Source of the DNA: RGIG9608 sp045602425
GTDB taxonomy: Bacteria; Bacteroidota; Bacteroidia; Bacteroidales; Paludibacteraceae
Length of the DNA: 23,877 nt
NCBI GenBank assembly: GCA_045602425.1
Contig: JAZSBO010000018.1
Span: 1-23,877, forward strand
Direction: 5' to 3'
A program made the translations under genes and the position numbers. The notes under the pieces were generated by a model. It was not told the DNA's origin, did no database searches, and was given only the letters and a program-made list of their open reading frames with translations. Below are positions 7,717 through 15,101 of the stretch, piece after piece. The first letter of the stretch is position 1, and every line of letters starts with the position of its first letter.

Positions 7717-9027
7717 ATGGGGAACATTGTTGCTATTGTAGGTCGTCCAAATGTTGGTAAATCAACACTATTTAATCGATTAACGAAATCTCGTCGAGCA
7801 ATTGTAAATGAGGAAGCAGGTACTACTCGCGATCGTCAATATGGACTTGTAGAATGGTGCGGACACGATTTTTCTGTCATCGATACTGGAGGGTGGGTTG
7901 TAAATTCTGATGATATTTTTGAAGAAGAAATAAATCGTCAAGTTTCAATAGCAATAGAAGAAGCTGATGTTATCTTATTTGTCGTTGATGTACTTACAGG
8001 TATTGCTGACTTAGATATTTACGTTGCACAAATATTACGCAAGTGTAATAAAAAAGTAATAGTTGTTGCTAACAAAGTTGATACATTTGATCTTCAATAT
8101 CAATCAGCCGAATTTTATAAATTAGGCTTAGGCGATCCTTTTATATTTTCAGCAGTAAATGGATTAGGAGGAGGTGAATTACTTGATGAAATCGTCGCTA
8201 ATTTTACATCAAAAGAAGAAGATATTCACGAAGAACTTCCACGTTTCGCAGTAGTAGGTCGACCAAATGCAGGTAAATCCTCTTTAGTAAATGCTTTTAT
8301 CGGAGAAGAAAGACATATTGTAACGGACATTGCTGGTACTACACGAGACTCTATTTATACAAAATATAATCAATTTGGATTCAATTTTTATTTAGTTGAT
8401 ACTGCTGGTATCCGTAAAAAAGCTAAAATAAATGAAAACATAGAATACTACTCCATTATTCGGGCAATTCGAGCAATTGAAAATTCTGATGTATGTATAT
8501 TAATGATTGATGCAACTCGTGGTATCGAGAGTCAAGACTTAAATATTTTCTCTCTGATACAAAAAAACAAAAAAGGTTTGGTTGTTTGTGTAAACAAATG
8601 GGACTTAATTACAGAGAAATCACCTCAAGATATTAAAAGAATTGAGAACTCGATAAGAGAACGGTTAGCTCCATTCACTGATTTCCCAATTATTTTTACT
8701 TCAGCACTTACTAAACATCATATTTTTAAAGTTATACAAACAGCTGTCAATGTTTATGAAAACAAAACAAAGAGAATACCGACAGCAAAACTCAATGAGT
8801 TTTTCTTACCTTTAATTGAAAATTATCCTCCTCCTGCTTATAAAGGTAAATATATCAAAATCAAATATGTATCGCAATTGCCAAACACACAAGTCCCTAC
8901 ATTTGTATTGTTTGCAAATCTTCCACAATATATAAAAACTCCTTATTTGAGATTTTTAGAGAATAAGCTACGTACAAATTGGGATTTTAATGGTACACCA
9001 GTATTAATATTTCCTAGACAAAAATAA
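7717..9027 (+). CDS. der: Ribosome-associated double GTPase Der (EngA)
   Basis: A tandem-domain GTPase required for maturation of the 50S ribosomal subunit. The first G domain has G-R-P-N-V-G-K-S-T at residues 9-17, T-R-D-R-Q-Y-G as switch I, D-T-G-G-W and N-K-V-D. The second has G-R-P-N-A-G-K-S-S at 181-189, T-T-R-D-S, D-T-A-G-I-R-K-K and N-K-W-D. The remaining residues, about 350-436, form the KH-like domain that ends F-N-G-T-P-V-L-I-F-P-R-Q-K. The length of 436 is typical. It is a single gene with its own promoter, diverging from the DUF2975 operon, and is followed by tRNA-Asp. Confidence 0.97.
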   Translation: MGNIVAIVGRPNVGKSTLFNRLTKSRRAIVNEEAGTTRDRQYGLVEWCGHDFSVIDTGGWVVNSDDIFEEEINRQVSIAIEEADVILFVVDVLTGIADLDIYVAQILRKCNKKVIVVANKVDTFDLQYQSAEFYKLGLGDPFIFSAVNGLGGGELLDEIVANFTSKEEDIHEELPRFAVVGRPNAGKSSLVNAFIGEERHIVTDIAGTTRDSIYTKYNQFGFNFYLVDTAGIRKKAKINENIEYYSIIRAIRAIENSDVCILMIDATRGIESQDLNIFSLIQKNKKGLVVCVNKWDLITEKSPQDIKRIENSIRERLAPFTDFPIIFTSALTKHHIFKVIQTAVNVYENKTKRIPTAKLNEFFLPLIENYPPPAYKGKYIKIKYVSQLPNTQVPTFVLFANLPQYIKTPYLRFLENKLRTNWDFNGTPVLIFPRQK

Positions 9028-9050
9028 TTTCGAAATATTTATCAAAAAAG

Positions 9051-9081
9051 TTGCATAATAAAAAATAGAGCATTATCTTTG
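9051..9081 (+). promoter_or_regulatory. Complete -33/-7 promoter for tRNA-Asp
   Basis: ttg at 9051-9053 is separated by 20 bases from tatctttg at 9074-9081, matching the Bacteroidetes consensus. Transcription would start close to 9086, giving a 5' leader of about 25 nt before the tRNA. Confidence 0.75.
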
Positions 9082-9112
9082 CATCGCATTTAAGAAAAAT
9101 GCGAAACACGAT

Positions 9113-9186
9113 GGTGTGGTAGTTCAGCTGGTTAGAATACATGCCTGTCACGCATGGGGTCGCGGGTTCGAGTCCCGTCCATACCG
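9113..9186 (+). tRNA. tRNA-Asp (anticodon GUC)
   Basis: A full cloverleaf is visible: acceptor arm ggtgtgg (9113-9119) pairs with ccatacc (9179-9185), the discriminator is G9186, anticodon stem catgc (9140-9144) pairs with gcatg (9152-9156), and the loop ctgtcac puts anticodon GTC at 9147-9149. The T loop is ttcgagt. The 3' CCA is not encoded and must be added. It has its own promoter and terminator, so it is a single-gene unit between der and the convergent response regulator. Confidence 0.97.
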
Positions 9187-9187
9187 C

Positions 9188-9217
9188 AAAAAATCACTTA
9201 ATAAGTGATTTTTTTTA
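9188..9217. terminator. Intrinsic terminator, probably bidirectional
   Basis: tcactta (9194-9200) and taagtga (9202-9208) form a stem flanked by an A-run on the left and a T-run on the right. This gives a U-tract on both strands. It lies 2 bases after the tRNA and ends about 9 bases before the stop of the convergent response-regulator gene, so it can serve both. Confidence 0.8.
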
Positions 9218-9225
9218 TTTTTCTA

Positions 9226-10383
9226 CTAAAGGCTTACATATAGATTTACATCTTCTGCTGTAATAACACTACCACACAAAATAATCAATCGTTCAACTAC
9301 ATTACGTAACTCACGGATATTTCCTGGCCATGAATAGTTAGTCAACATTTGAATAGCAGAATTATCAAATGTTTTTAAAGCAATACCCTGTTCAGTGCAA
9401 ATTATATTTGCGAAATGCTCTATAAGCAAAGGAATGTCTTCACGCCGTTCTTCTAATTTGTTAATATGAATAGGAATGACATTCAAACGATGAAAAAGGT
9501 CTTCTCTAAAATTACCTTTTTTTATTTCTTCTTTCAAATCTTTGTTTGTAGCAGCAATTACACGTACATTGATTTTTATCAACTTATCACTTCCAACGGG
9601 TGAAACTACATTCTCTTGCAAACAACGTAACACTTTAGCTTGTGCAGAAAGAGACATATCGCCTATTTCATCAAGAAAAATCGTACCACCATCGGCTTGT
9701 TCAAATTTCCCTGTTCGTTGTTTAATAGCTGAAGTAAAAGCACCTTTTTCATGACCAAAAAGTTCACTTTCAATCAATTCGGAAGGTATTGCTGCACAAT
9801 TAACCTCTACAAAAGGCATATTTGATCGATTACTTTGCGAATAAATTTGCCGAGCAACAACTTCTTTCCCTGTACCATTTTCTCCAGTAATTAAAACCCT
9901 CGCATCAGTTAGAGCTACAGTAGCTATCATTTTACGCAAACGTTCTACCGAAGGCGAGCAACCAATCATTTCATATTTCTTATCAATTTTCTTTTTGAGA
10001 TGTTTGATTTCTGATGTTTGATTTTTCTGATTCAATGCATTGCGAACTACCACAAGAAGGCGATTCAAATCAATTGGTTTTTCAATAAAATCATAAGCTC
10101 CTTTTTTTATACAATCCACAGCTGTCTCAATATTGCCATGCCCCGATATCATAATAATTGGACTCTCAACATTGTTTTCTTTTATCTTTTGCAACAATTC
10201 AATACCATCCATTTGCGGCATTTTTATATCTGAAAAAATAATATCATAAGTGCAATCTTTTATCAATGCTAATGCCTCTATTCCACTTTCTATAACATCT
10301 ACTTGATAAGATTCTATCTCCAAAATATCTTTCAAAGTATTTCTGATGCTTCGTTCATCATCAACAATTAGAATTTTTGCCAT
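9226..10383 (-). CDS. NtrC-family sigma-54 response regulator lacking a DNA-binding domain
   Basis: A 385-residue response regulator. The receiver domain (1-120) has D8, D9, the phospho-acceptor D52 in F-S-D-I-K-M-P, S80 and K102. The AAA+ sigma-54 interaction domain has Walker A G-E-N-G-T-G-K-E (167-174), E-L-F-G-H-E-K, the sigma-54 contact loop as G-A-F-T-S-A (214-219, instead of GAFTGA) and Walker B T-I-F-L-D-E-I (234-240). It ends soon after W-P-G-N-I-R-E-L-R-N-V-V-E-R, so the C-terminal Fis-type HTH found in NtrC (about 450-470 residues) is absent. Only 39 bases separate its stop from tRNA-Asp, so no frameshifted remnant fits there. FlgR of Helicobacter pylori and CtcC of Chlamydia are known HTH-less relatives of similar size. 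It is the last gene of the smpB operon, 4 bases after the lipoprotein gene. Confidence 0.93.
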   Translation of the reverse strand: MAKILIVDDERSIRNTLKDILEIESYQVDVIESGIEALALIKDCTYDIIFSDIKMPQMDGIELLQKIKENNVESPIIMISGHGNIETAVDCIKKGAYDFIEKPIDLNRLLVVVRNALNQKNQTSEIKHLKKKIDKKYEMIGCSPSVERLRKMIATVALTDARVLITGENGTGKEVVARQIYSQSNRSNMPFVEVNCAAIPSELIESELFGHEKGAFTSAIKQRTGKFEQADGGTIFLDEIGDMSLSAQAKVLRCLQENVVSPVGSDKLIKINVRVIAATNKDLKEEIKKGNFREDLFHRLNVIPIHINKLEERREDIPLLIEHFANIICTEQGIALKTFDNSAIQMLTNYSWPGNIRELRNVVERLIILCGSVITAEDVNLYVSL

Positions 10384-10387
10384 AATA

Positions 10388-12244
10388 TCACTTTTTATTA
10401 TTATTTTTTATCAATTCAACAGGTTTCTGTCTCAACAACGGCCGATAGGTGTAATTCCACTCCTCTTCTACATCCCAAAAGGCTCGCAAAACAATTTTGG
10501 ATGGGAAAAAATAAACATCTTCTGCTTGTTTTAATTTGTCATATTCTCCTACATCCCATTTCCCATTTTCGTTTTCGTCAATATAAAGTTTCATATAATA
10601 TTCACCAGGTTCAAGGTATTCAAAAGAAGTTTCTTTCTCTGCTTTTTTCTCTCTTACAATCTCTTCTTTTTTATTCAATAATAAAATATGTTCCTTACCT
10701 GTGAAATTCGTCAAAATAACATAAAGATTAGCATAATCTTCTAACGAACGGATACGAAATTTCATACTAAACTTATTAGTATGTTTTCCATAATACTCAT
10801 AAAATGCGGCAGAATCAACTGTCAACATATACTCTTTTTCAGGTATCCATTCGTGATTTATTGAAAAAGTCTTTTTTATACTATCCGACTCTACATTTAT
10901 TACTATAGGCTGCCACAACGTATCTTTTTTTATTTCAAGATGAAGCATCGAAGCATCAAAATTCTTTATTGGTGTATCGAAAGACAACTCTATAGGACGA
11001 TAAACATCAAAATAACTTTTCAAGTTTGTTTTCATCTGCAAAAATTCAATACGAGGCTTATCTTCTTCATCTTTTTTCTTCCCTCGTTTTTGTGAATTTT
11101 TAGACGATGATTCTGAATTTTGCTTTATTTCTGCTTTTACAGGTAATTTTATCGTATCCATTTCTATCTGAATAATACCCATAGAATCTGTTTTTGGGTG
11201 ATACAATTCAAAAACAAGTGTATCAATACTCCATGTCAAAGAATCTGTTATCCAAAAAGATAAAGTATCAATATTTTTACTTTTTTGTAAAATATAATTA
11301 TCTGTGAATGAAAAATTCAACGGTCGTAGAAGCGGTATTGTATCAAGTTTTGAATTAAAATATAAATCGAATTTGTATGGCAACTTTCGTTCTGCCTTTA
11401 TAAATTTTTGTACAGGTGCATATTCTTGAAACATCTTCAACACAATATCATTAGGTCGAAAAACTGGTATCCGATAACTATAAATAGAATCTATCATTAG
11501 CGAATCTTTCATAATTGTATCGTTCCGTTCTTCAGTCCAAAATACAGGAGCAAAAATAGTATCTTTAAAAGCTATCATCTCGTCTTTAGTATCAAAAATA
11601 TAATTACCATTTATATCTTTTAAGGCATAAATACGATAACGTGCTCCTTCTCGTGCGTTTTTTATACAGAAATAACCGTTTGCATCCGTTTTGGCGACAA
11701 TATCAAAAGGCTTTGTAGTAAAAGCTGTGTCATTCAAATCGGTATGAGCTCCAACTAAAACTCCAGCACAAGGATTCAGTGTTTCGGCATCAATCAGATG
11801 ACCAGATATTCGAAGAGTATCAATAAGTGGTCCAGAAGAAAATGCAAATGCATAATTTTTTAACGGATTCTTCTCATTGTTATCAACTATTGCATCAGAA
11901 AAATCAACTACATAAGTTGTACTAGGCTTTATAGAATCATTAAACTGAACAACAACTTTTTTCCCATAAGCCTTTATTGATGCATTAATTTTTTGCGGAG
12001 GAGAGACTATTACTTTCTCATGCATTTTTTCTAATAAAACAATCTCATCTAACAATATTTCTATTTTTTGTTTGTTGAAGTTCAACGTGCCGTTTTCTGG
12101 AACAGATTTTAAAATTCGTGGTGGAATCGTATCTTTCGGACCTCCTTGAGGACCTGCTCCACGATTAGCACACGAATGTGACATTAACACCAACAAAAAT
12201 GCTGATACAAGAAAAAAAATCAATCTAAATAAATTCTTCATCAT
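10388..12244 (-). CDS. Large lipoprotein with N-terminal Ig-like (Big_5-type) domain
   Basis: A 618-residue exported lipoprotein. The signal segment covers residues 5-22, with the lipidation cysteine probably C25 (S-H-S-C-A-N-R-G). It continues G-G-P-K-D-T-I-P-P-R-I, a start I associate with a conserved Bacteroidetes Ig-like-domain lipoprotein family. Residues about 39-135 form an SbsA-type Ig-like domain (S-V-P-E-N-G-T-L-N-F, ending Y-A-F-A-F-S-S-G). A carboxypeptidase-regulatory/CNA-like beta domain follows at about 145-215 (G-H-L-I-D-A-E-T-L-N-P, K-T-D-A-N-G-Y-F, Y-A-L-K-D-I-N-G-N). A lysine-rich linker (S-S-K-N-S-Q-K-R-G-K-K-K-D-E-E-D) lies near 375. The C-terminal part contains Y-I-D-E-N-E-N-G-K-W-D, a calcium-binding-like loop. 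Function is unknown; an envelope structural role is likely. It starts 3 bases after the phosphodiesterase stop. Confidence 0.82.
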   Translation of the reverse strand: MMKNLFRLIFFLVSAFLLVLMSHSCANRGAGPQGGPKDTIPPRILKSVPENGTLNFNKQKIEILLDEIVLLEKMHEKVIVSPPQKINASIKAYGKKVVVQFNDSIKPSTTYVVDFSDAIVDNNEKNPLKNYAFAFSSGPLIDTLRISGHLIDAETLNPCAGVLVGAHTDLNDTAFTTKPFDIVAKTDANGYFCIKNAREGARYRIYALKDINGNYIFDTKDEMIAFKDTIFAPVFWTEERNDTIMKDSLMIDSIYSYRIPVFRPNDIVLKMFQEYAPVQKFIKAERKLPYKFDLYFNSKLDTIPLLRPLNFSFTDNYILQKSKNIDTLSFWITDSLTWSIDTLVFELYHPKTDSMGIIQIEMDTIKLPVKAEIKQNSESSSKNSQKRGKKKDEEDKPRIEFLQMKTNLKSYFDVYRPIELSFDTPIKNFDASMLHLEIKKDTLWQPIVINVESDSIKKTFSINHEWIPEKEYMLTVDSAAFYEYYGKHTNKFSMKFRIRSLEDYANLYVILTNFTGKEHILLLNKKEEIVREKKAEKETSFEYLEPGEYYMKLYIDENENGKWDVGEYDKLKQAEDVYFFPSKIVLRAFWDVEEEWNYTYRPLLRQKPVELIKNNNKK

Positions 12245-12247
12245 CAG

Positions 12248-12751
12248 TTATTTAACAGATTTAGGTGCAAGTTCTATCACTTGCATATTTTGAATTCTAC
12301 TACCATTTATTTCAAACTTCAAGAGCGTACGTACAGAATGAAACCCATACAATCCTGCAGCACCAGGATTTATACAAAGCATATCAAGTTGTTTATCATA
12401 TTGAACTTTCAATATATGAGAATGACCACAAACAAACAATTTGGGTGGCTGATAAAAAATTTTCGGCGTTACCTCTCGTGAATATTTTCCTGGATATCCT
12501 CCAATATGTGTCAGTAAAACTGAAATTTCTTCACATTGAAACTGATTATATTGAGGGAATTCTTTTCTTATTTCATAACCATCAATATTACCAAAAACCG
12601 CTCGCAGTGTTTTAAAAGATTTTAATTTATCAGTAATCTCTAAAGTTCCAATATCCCCTGCATGCCAAATCTCATCACAATCGAAAAAGTACTTAAACAC
12701 TCGTTCGTCAAGGTAGTTGTGTGTATCTGACAAGACTCCAATGCGTGTCAT
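12248..12751 (-). CDS. YfcE/MJ0936-type metallophosphoesterase
   Basis: A 167-residue cytoplasmic calcineurin-like phosphodiesterase. The dinuclear metal site is complete: D9 and H11 (S-D-T-H), D33 (H-A-G-D), N55 (G-N-I-D), H82 (T-H-I-G), and H110 and H112 (G-H-S-H). The C-terminal I-N-P-G-A-A-G segment is typical of the YfcE subfamily. The physiological substrate is not known. The start overlaps the end of smpB by 4 bases (12748-12751), and the next gene begins 3 bases after its stop, so it is inside a translationally coupled operon. Confidence 0.92.
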   Translation of the reverse strand: MTRIGVLSDTHNYLDERVFKYFFDCDEIWHAGDIGTLEITDKLKSFKTLRAVFGNIDGYEIRKEFPQYNQFQCEEISVLLTHIGGYPGKYSREVTPKIFYQPPKLFVCGHSHILKVQYDKQLDMLCINPGAAGLYGFHSVRTLLKFEINGSRIQNMQVIELAPKSVK

Positions 12752-13203
12752 AATTTTAATGCCCTATCTATTTGACGTTTATCTTCTTTCGCCTTCAGCG
12801 ATTGGCGTTTGTCATATTTTTTTTTACCTCTTGCAATCGAAATATTCAATTTTGCAAGCCCTTTCTCATTGATGAACATTGAGGTTGGCACAATAGTCAA
12901 ACCACTCTCTTTGACTACTCGCTCTATTTTTTTTAGTTCTTTTCGATTTAAAAGTAGCTTTCGATCACGAAGTGCAGTATGATTGTAGAAATTGCCTAAT
13001 TTGTATTCAGCAATATGCATACCTTTTACCCAAAGTTCCCCATTATCCATTAAACAATAAGAATCTACCAAACTGACCTTACTTTCACGTATTGATTTTA
13101 TTTCTGTTCCAAAAAGAACAATGCCAGCTGTAAATTTGTCGAGTAACTCATAATCAAACGCTGCTCTACGATTCTTTATATGTATTTGCGAAGTTTTATA
13201 CAT
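12748..13203 (-). CDS. smpB: SsrA-binding protein SmpB
   Basis: A 151-residue partner of tmRNA that brings it to stalled ribosomes for trans-translation. The family is shown by I-K-N-R-R-A-A-F-D-Y-E-L-L near residue 10, G-T-E-I-K-S-I-R-E-S-K-V-S-L at about 32-45, the G-E-L-W-V segment, H-I-A-E-Y, and the basic tail with K-K-Y-D-K-R and I-D-R-A-L-K at the end. The length is typical. It is the first gene of a four-gene minus-strand operon, with a -7 box 15 bases before the ATG. The tmRNA gene itself was not found in the window. Confidence 0.97.
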   Translation of the reverse strand: MYKTSQIHIKNRRAAFDYELLDKFTAGIVLFGTEIKSIRESKVSLVDSYCLMDNGELWVKGMHIAEYKLGNFYNHTALRDRKLLLNRKELKKIERVVKESGLTIVPTSMFINEKGLAKLNISIARGKKKYDKRQSLKAKEDKRQIDRALKL

Positions 13204-13217
13204 TTTTATCTTTTATG

Positions 13218-13225
13218 CAAAGATA
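13218..13225 (-). promoter_or_regulatory. -7 box for the smpB operon
   Basis: On the minus strand tatctttg matches TAnnTTTG. It lies in the 40-base gap between ispD and smpB and would leave a very short leader of about 10 nt. No -33 TTG was found, and ispD read-through is an alternative. Confidence 0.45.
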
Positions 13226-13243
13226 AGTTTTTGGATATAGATT

Positions 13244-13918
13244 TTATCGATTTTCATAATTTTTAAGAATGAGTTCTGCTACTTGCAAATCAAATGGTGT
13301 TGTTATTTTTATGTTTTCATGATTCCCTTCTACAAGAGATATAGGGAATAAACGTTCGACAACACTTGCATCATCAGTGAAAGTATTTTGATATGATTGC
13401 GAATAAGCTTTTAGCAAAATCTCACTTTGAAAAACTTGTGGTGTTTGTACAGCCTTAATTTGAGAGCGGTCGAAAGCAACATTCCCATTATCTGTTTTTA
13501 TACGAATTGAATCTACAATATCTACAAAAGGAACTGCAGTACCACATTGTATAGCCATTTCAAAACAATTATTGATAGTTTTATGTGAAACAAACGGACG
13601 TACACCATCATGAATAGCAATAACAGCATTATCCATTGCTAATTTCAAACCATTTTTTACTGACTCAAAACGTGTCGCTCCACCCTCTATTACTCGATGT
13701 TTTATTTTACAATCAAAAGTTTCACAAATTCTCGTCCATGTTTCTATTTCGTGTTTAGGCAAAACCAATACAATATCCATTTCTGAGTCAAAATAATAGA
13801 AATTTTCTAACGTTCTAAGAAGAATTGGTTTACCCTCTATTTCAATAAATTGTTTAGGGATCGTTGTCCCCATACGAGTGCCGCTACCTCCAGCAACAAT
13901 TATCACTTGTTTTTTCAT
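13244..13918 (-). CDS. ispD: 2-C-methyl-D-erythritol 4-phosphate cytidylyltransferase
   Basis: The third enzyme of the MEP isoprenoid pathway, joining CTP to methylerythritol phosphate. The N-terminal nucleotide-binding motif I-I-V-A-G-G-S-G-T-R-M-G (residues 6-17) is followed by P-K-Q-F. A-I-H-D-G-V-R-P-F near residue 100 and T-P-Q-V-F at about 160 are family signatures, and T-D-D-A-S-V-V-E near 183 completes the active site. The length of 224 is normal. It diverges from the SPOR-domain gene, and its stop is 40 bases from the smpB start on the same strand. Confidence 0.96.
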   Translation of the reverse strand: MKKQVIIVAGGSGTRMGTTIPKQFIEIEGKPILLRTLENFYYFDSEMDIVLVLPKHEIETWTRICETFDCKIKHRVIEGGATRFESVKNGLKLAMDNAVIAIHDGVRPFVSHKTINNCFEMAIQCGTAVPFVDIVDSIRIKTDNGNVAFDRSQIKAVQTPQVFQSEILLKAYSQSYQNTFTDDASVVERLFPISLVEGNHENIKITTPFDLQVAELILKNYENR

Positions 13919-13935
13919 AAAAAACTATTTTTCAA

Positions 13936-13943
13936 CAAAGATA
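13936..13943 (-). promoter_or_regulatory. -7 box for ispD
   Basis: On the minus strand tatctttg lies 17 bases before the ATG at 13918. It shares an 89-base divergent region with the SPOR-gene promoter. No -33 TTG was found. Confidence 0.5.
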
Positions 13944-13994
13944 GAAACATTTGATTTTTAAATTGATAATGCGATATTGAGTTTTTATTTTTTT

Positions 13995-14002
13995 TACCTT
14001 TG
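13995..14002 (+). promoter_or_regulatory. -7 box immediately before the SPOR-protein ATG
   Basis: tacctttg matches TAnnTTTG and ends only 5 bases before the ATG at 14008, which places transcription start at or within a few bases of the start codon. The only nearby TTG (13977-13979) is 15 bases upstream, shorter than usual. Confidence 0.45.
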
Positions 14003-14007
14003 CAAAC

Positions 14008-14508
14008 ATGAGAGGATTTTTATTTATAGCATTTTTATTTAGCACGTCTATTGTTTGTAAAAACTCTGTATTTGCAAATGAGCCTATTACTACGGATTCG
14101 ATAGAATCTATTCCTACTAAAACGACCTCTTTTATGGAAAATCTTTTAGAAAAAGATACACTAACAGGAGCATTCGTTATTGTACATCAAGATTCACTAT
14201 TAAAATTACTCATAAACACTCCACGAACAAGCAAAGGAACTATTTATAAAGGATATAGAGTCCAATTATTTTCGAGTAACACTGCAAAAACAGCAAAAGA
14301 ACGTGCCTTTGCTATAGAAAAAAGAGTTTTGCAAAAACATCCAGATTTAGCAATATATGTCTCCTACAATGCACCATTTTGGAAAGTTCGTGTTGGCGAC
14401 TGTACCACTTATAATGCTGCAACAAAATTACGCCAATATTTAGTTAAAGAATTTCCTGATTTACAAACAGAAATTTACATCGTTCCTGACCAAATAAACA
14501 TCAAATAA
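14008..14508 (+). CDS. Exported SPOR-domain protein
   Basis: A 166-residue protein with a signal peptide (F-L-F-I-A-F-L-F) and likely cleavage after V-F-A at residue 23. A Ser/Thr-rich linker leads to a SPOR domain at about residues 81-163 (K-G-Y-R-V-Q-L-F-S-S, then W-K-V-R-V-G-D-C, and Y-L-V-K-E-F-P-D). SPOR domains bind denuded glycan strands of septal peptidoglycan, so a periplasmic cell-wall role is inferred. The start is fixed by the signal sequence; the next Met is at residue 43, after it. folE begins 2 bases after its stop, so the two genes are cotranscribed. Confidence 0.87.
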   Translation: MRGFLFIAFLFSTSIVCKNSVFANEPITTDSIESIPTKTTSFMENLLEKDTLTGAFVIVHQDSLLKLLINTPRTSKGTIYKGYRVQLFSSNTAKTAKERAFAIEKRVLQKHPDLAIYVSYNAPFWKVRVGDCTTYNAATKLRQYLVKEFPDLQTEIYIVPDQINIK

Positions 14509-14510
14509 AT

Positions 14511-15098
14511 ATGAGTAATTTTGAAACAAACAACAATGAACAAACAACCCTTCAATTAGCAGAATATTATCAAAATATCATAAAACTTTTAGGAGAAGAC
14601 ACTTATCGTGAAGGACTACAAAAAACTCCTATGAGAGTTGCTAAAGCTATGCAATTTATGACTTCAGGCTACAAAGAAGATCCCAAAGCAATAATTACAT
14701 CAGCAATGTTTCACGAAGAATATCACCAAATGGTTATTGTAAAAGATATTGATTTTTATCCTATGTGCGAACATCATATGCTACCATTTTTCGGGAAAGC
14801 ACATGTAGCATATATACCACGTAAACACATTACAGGGTTAAGTAAAATAGCACGCGTAGTTGACGTTTTTGCGAGACGTTTACAAATTCAGGAACGTTTT
14901 ACAACACAAATAAAAGAGTGTATTCAAAACACACTCAATCCTTTAGGTGTTATGGTTGTTGTTGAAGCTCAACATATGTGTATGCAGATGCGTGGAGTTC
15001 AAAAGCAACATTCAATTACAACAACTTCAGATTTTACTGGAGTCTTCGAAGCAGAAAAAACAAGAGAAGAATTTATAAACCTTATAAAAAATAAATAA
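14511..15098 (+). CDS. folE: GTP cyclohydrolase I
   Basis: Converts GTP to 7,8-dihydroneopterin triphosphate, the entry step to folate and, in some bacteria, to queuosine. The zinc ligands are C86 and H89 in M-C-E-H-H-M-L-P-F-F-G and C157 in H-M-C-M-Q-M-R-G-V. The 71-residue spacing between the two cysteines equals that of E. coli FolE (C110/C181). Other signatures are R-E-G-L-Q-K-T-P-x-R-V-A-K-A near residue 35 and G-L-S-K-I-A-R-V-V at about 108. The length is 195. It is convergent with the following lipoprotein gene, with only 3 bases between stops. Confidence 0.97.
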   Translation: MSNFETNNNEQTTLQLAEYYQNIIKLLGEDTYREGLQKTPMRVAKAMQFMTSGYKEDPKAIITSAMFHEEYHQMVIVKDIDFYPMCEHHMLPFFGKAHVAYIPRKHITGLSKIARVVDVFARRLQIQERFTTQIKECIQNTLNPLGVMVVVEAQHMCMQMRGVQKQHSITTTSDFTGVFEAEKTREEFINLIKNK

Positions 15099-15101
15099 AA
15101 T

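Noticed and set aside
9027..9036. Palindrome atttcgaaat just after der, considered as a terminator
   Set aside because: Ten bases with no loop and no U-run; likely a chance palindrome in AT-rich DNA.
9113..9226. tRNA-Asp as an integration site that could have cut off the end of the response regulator
   Set aside because: No repeated tRNA 3' end, integrase or foreign segment is present; terminator and tRNA are intact, so simple lack of the domain is more likely.
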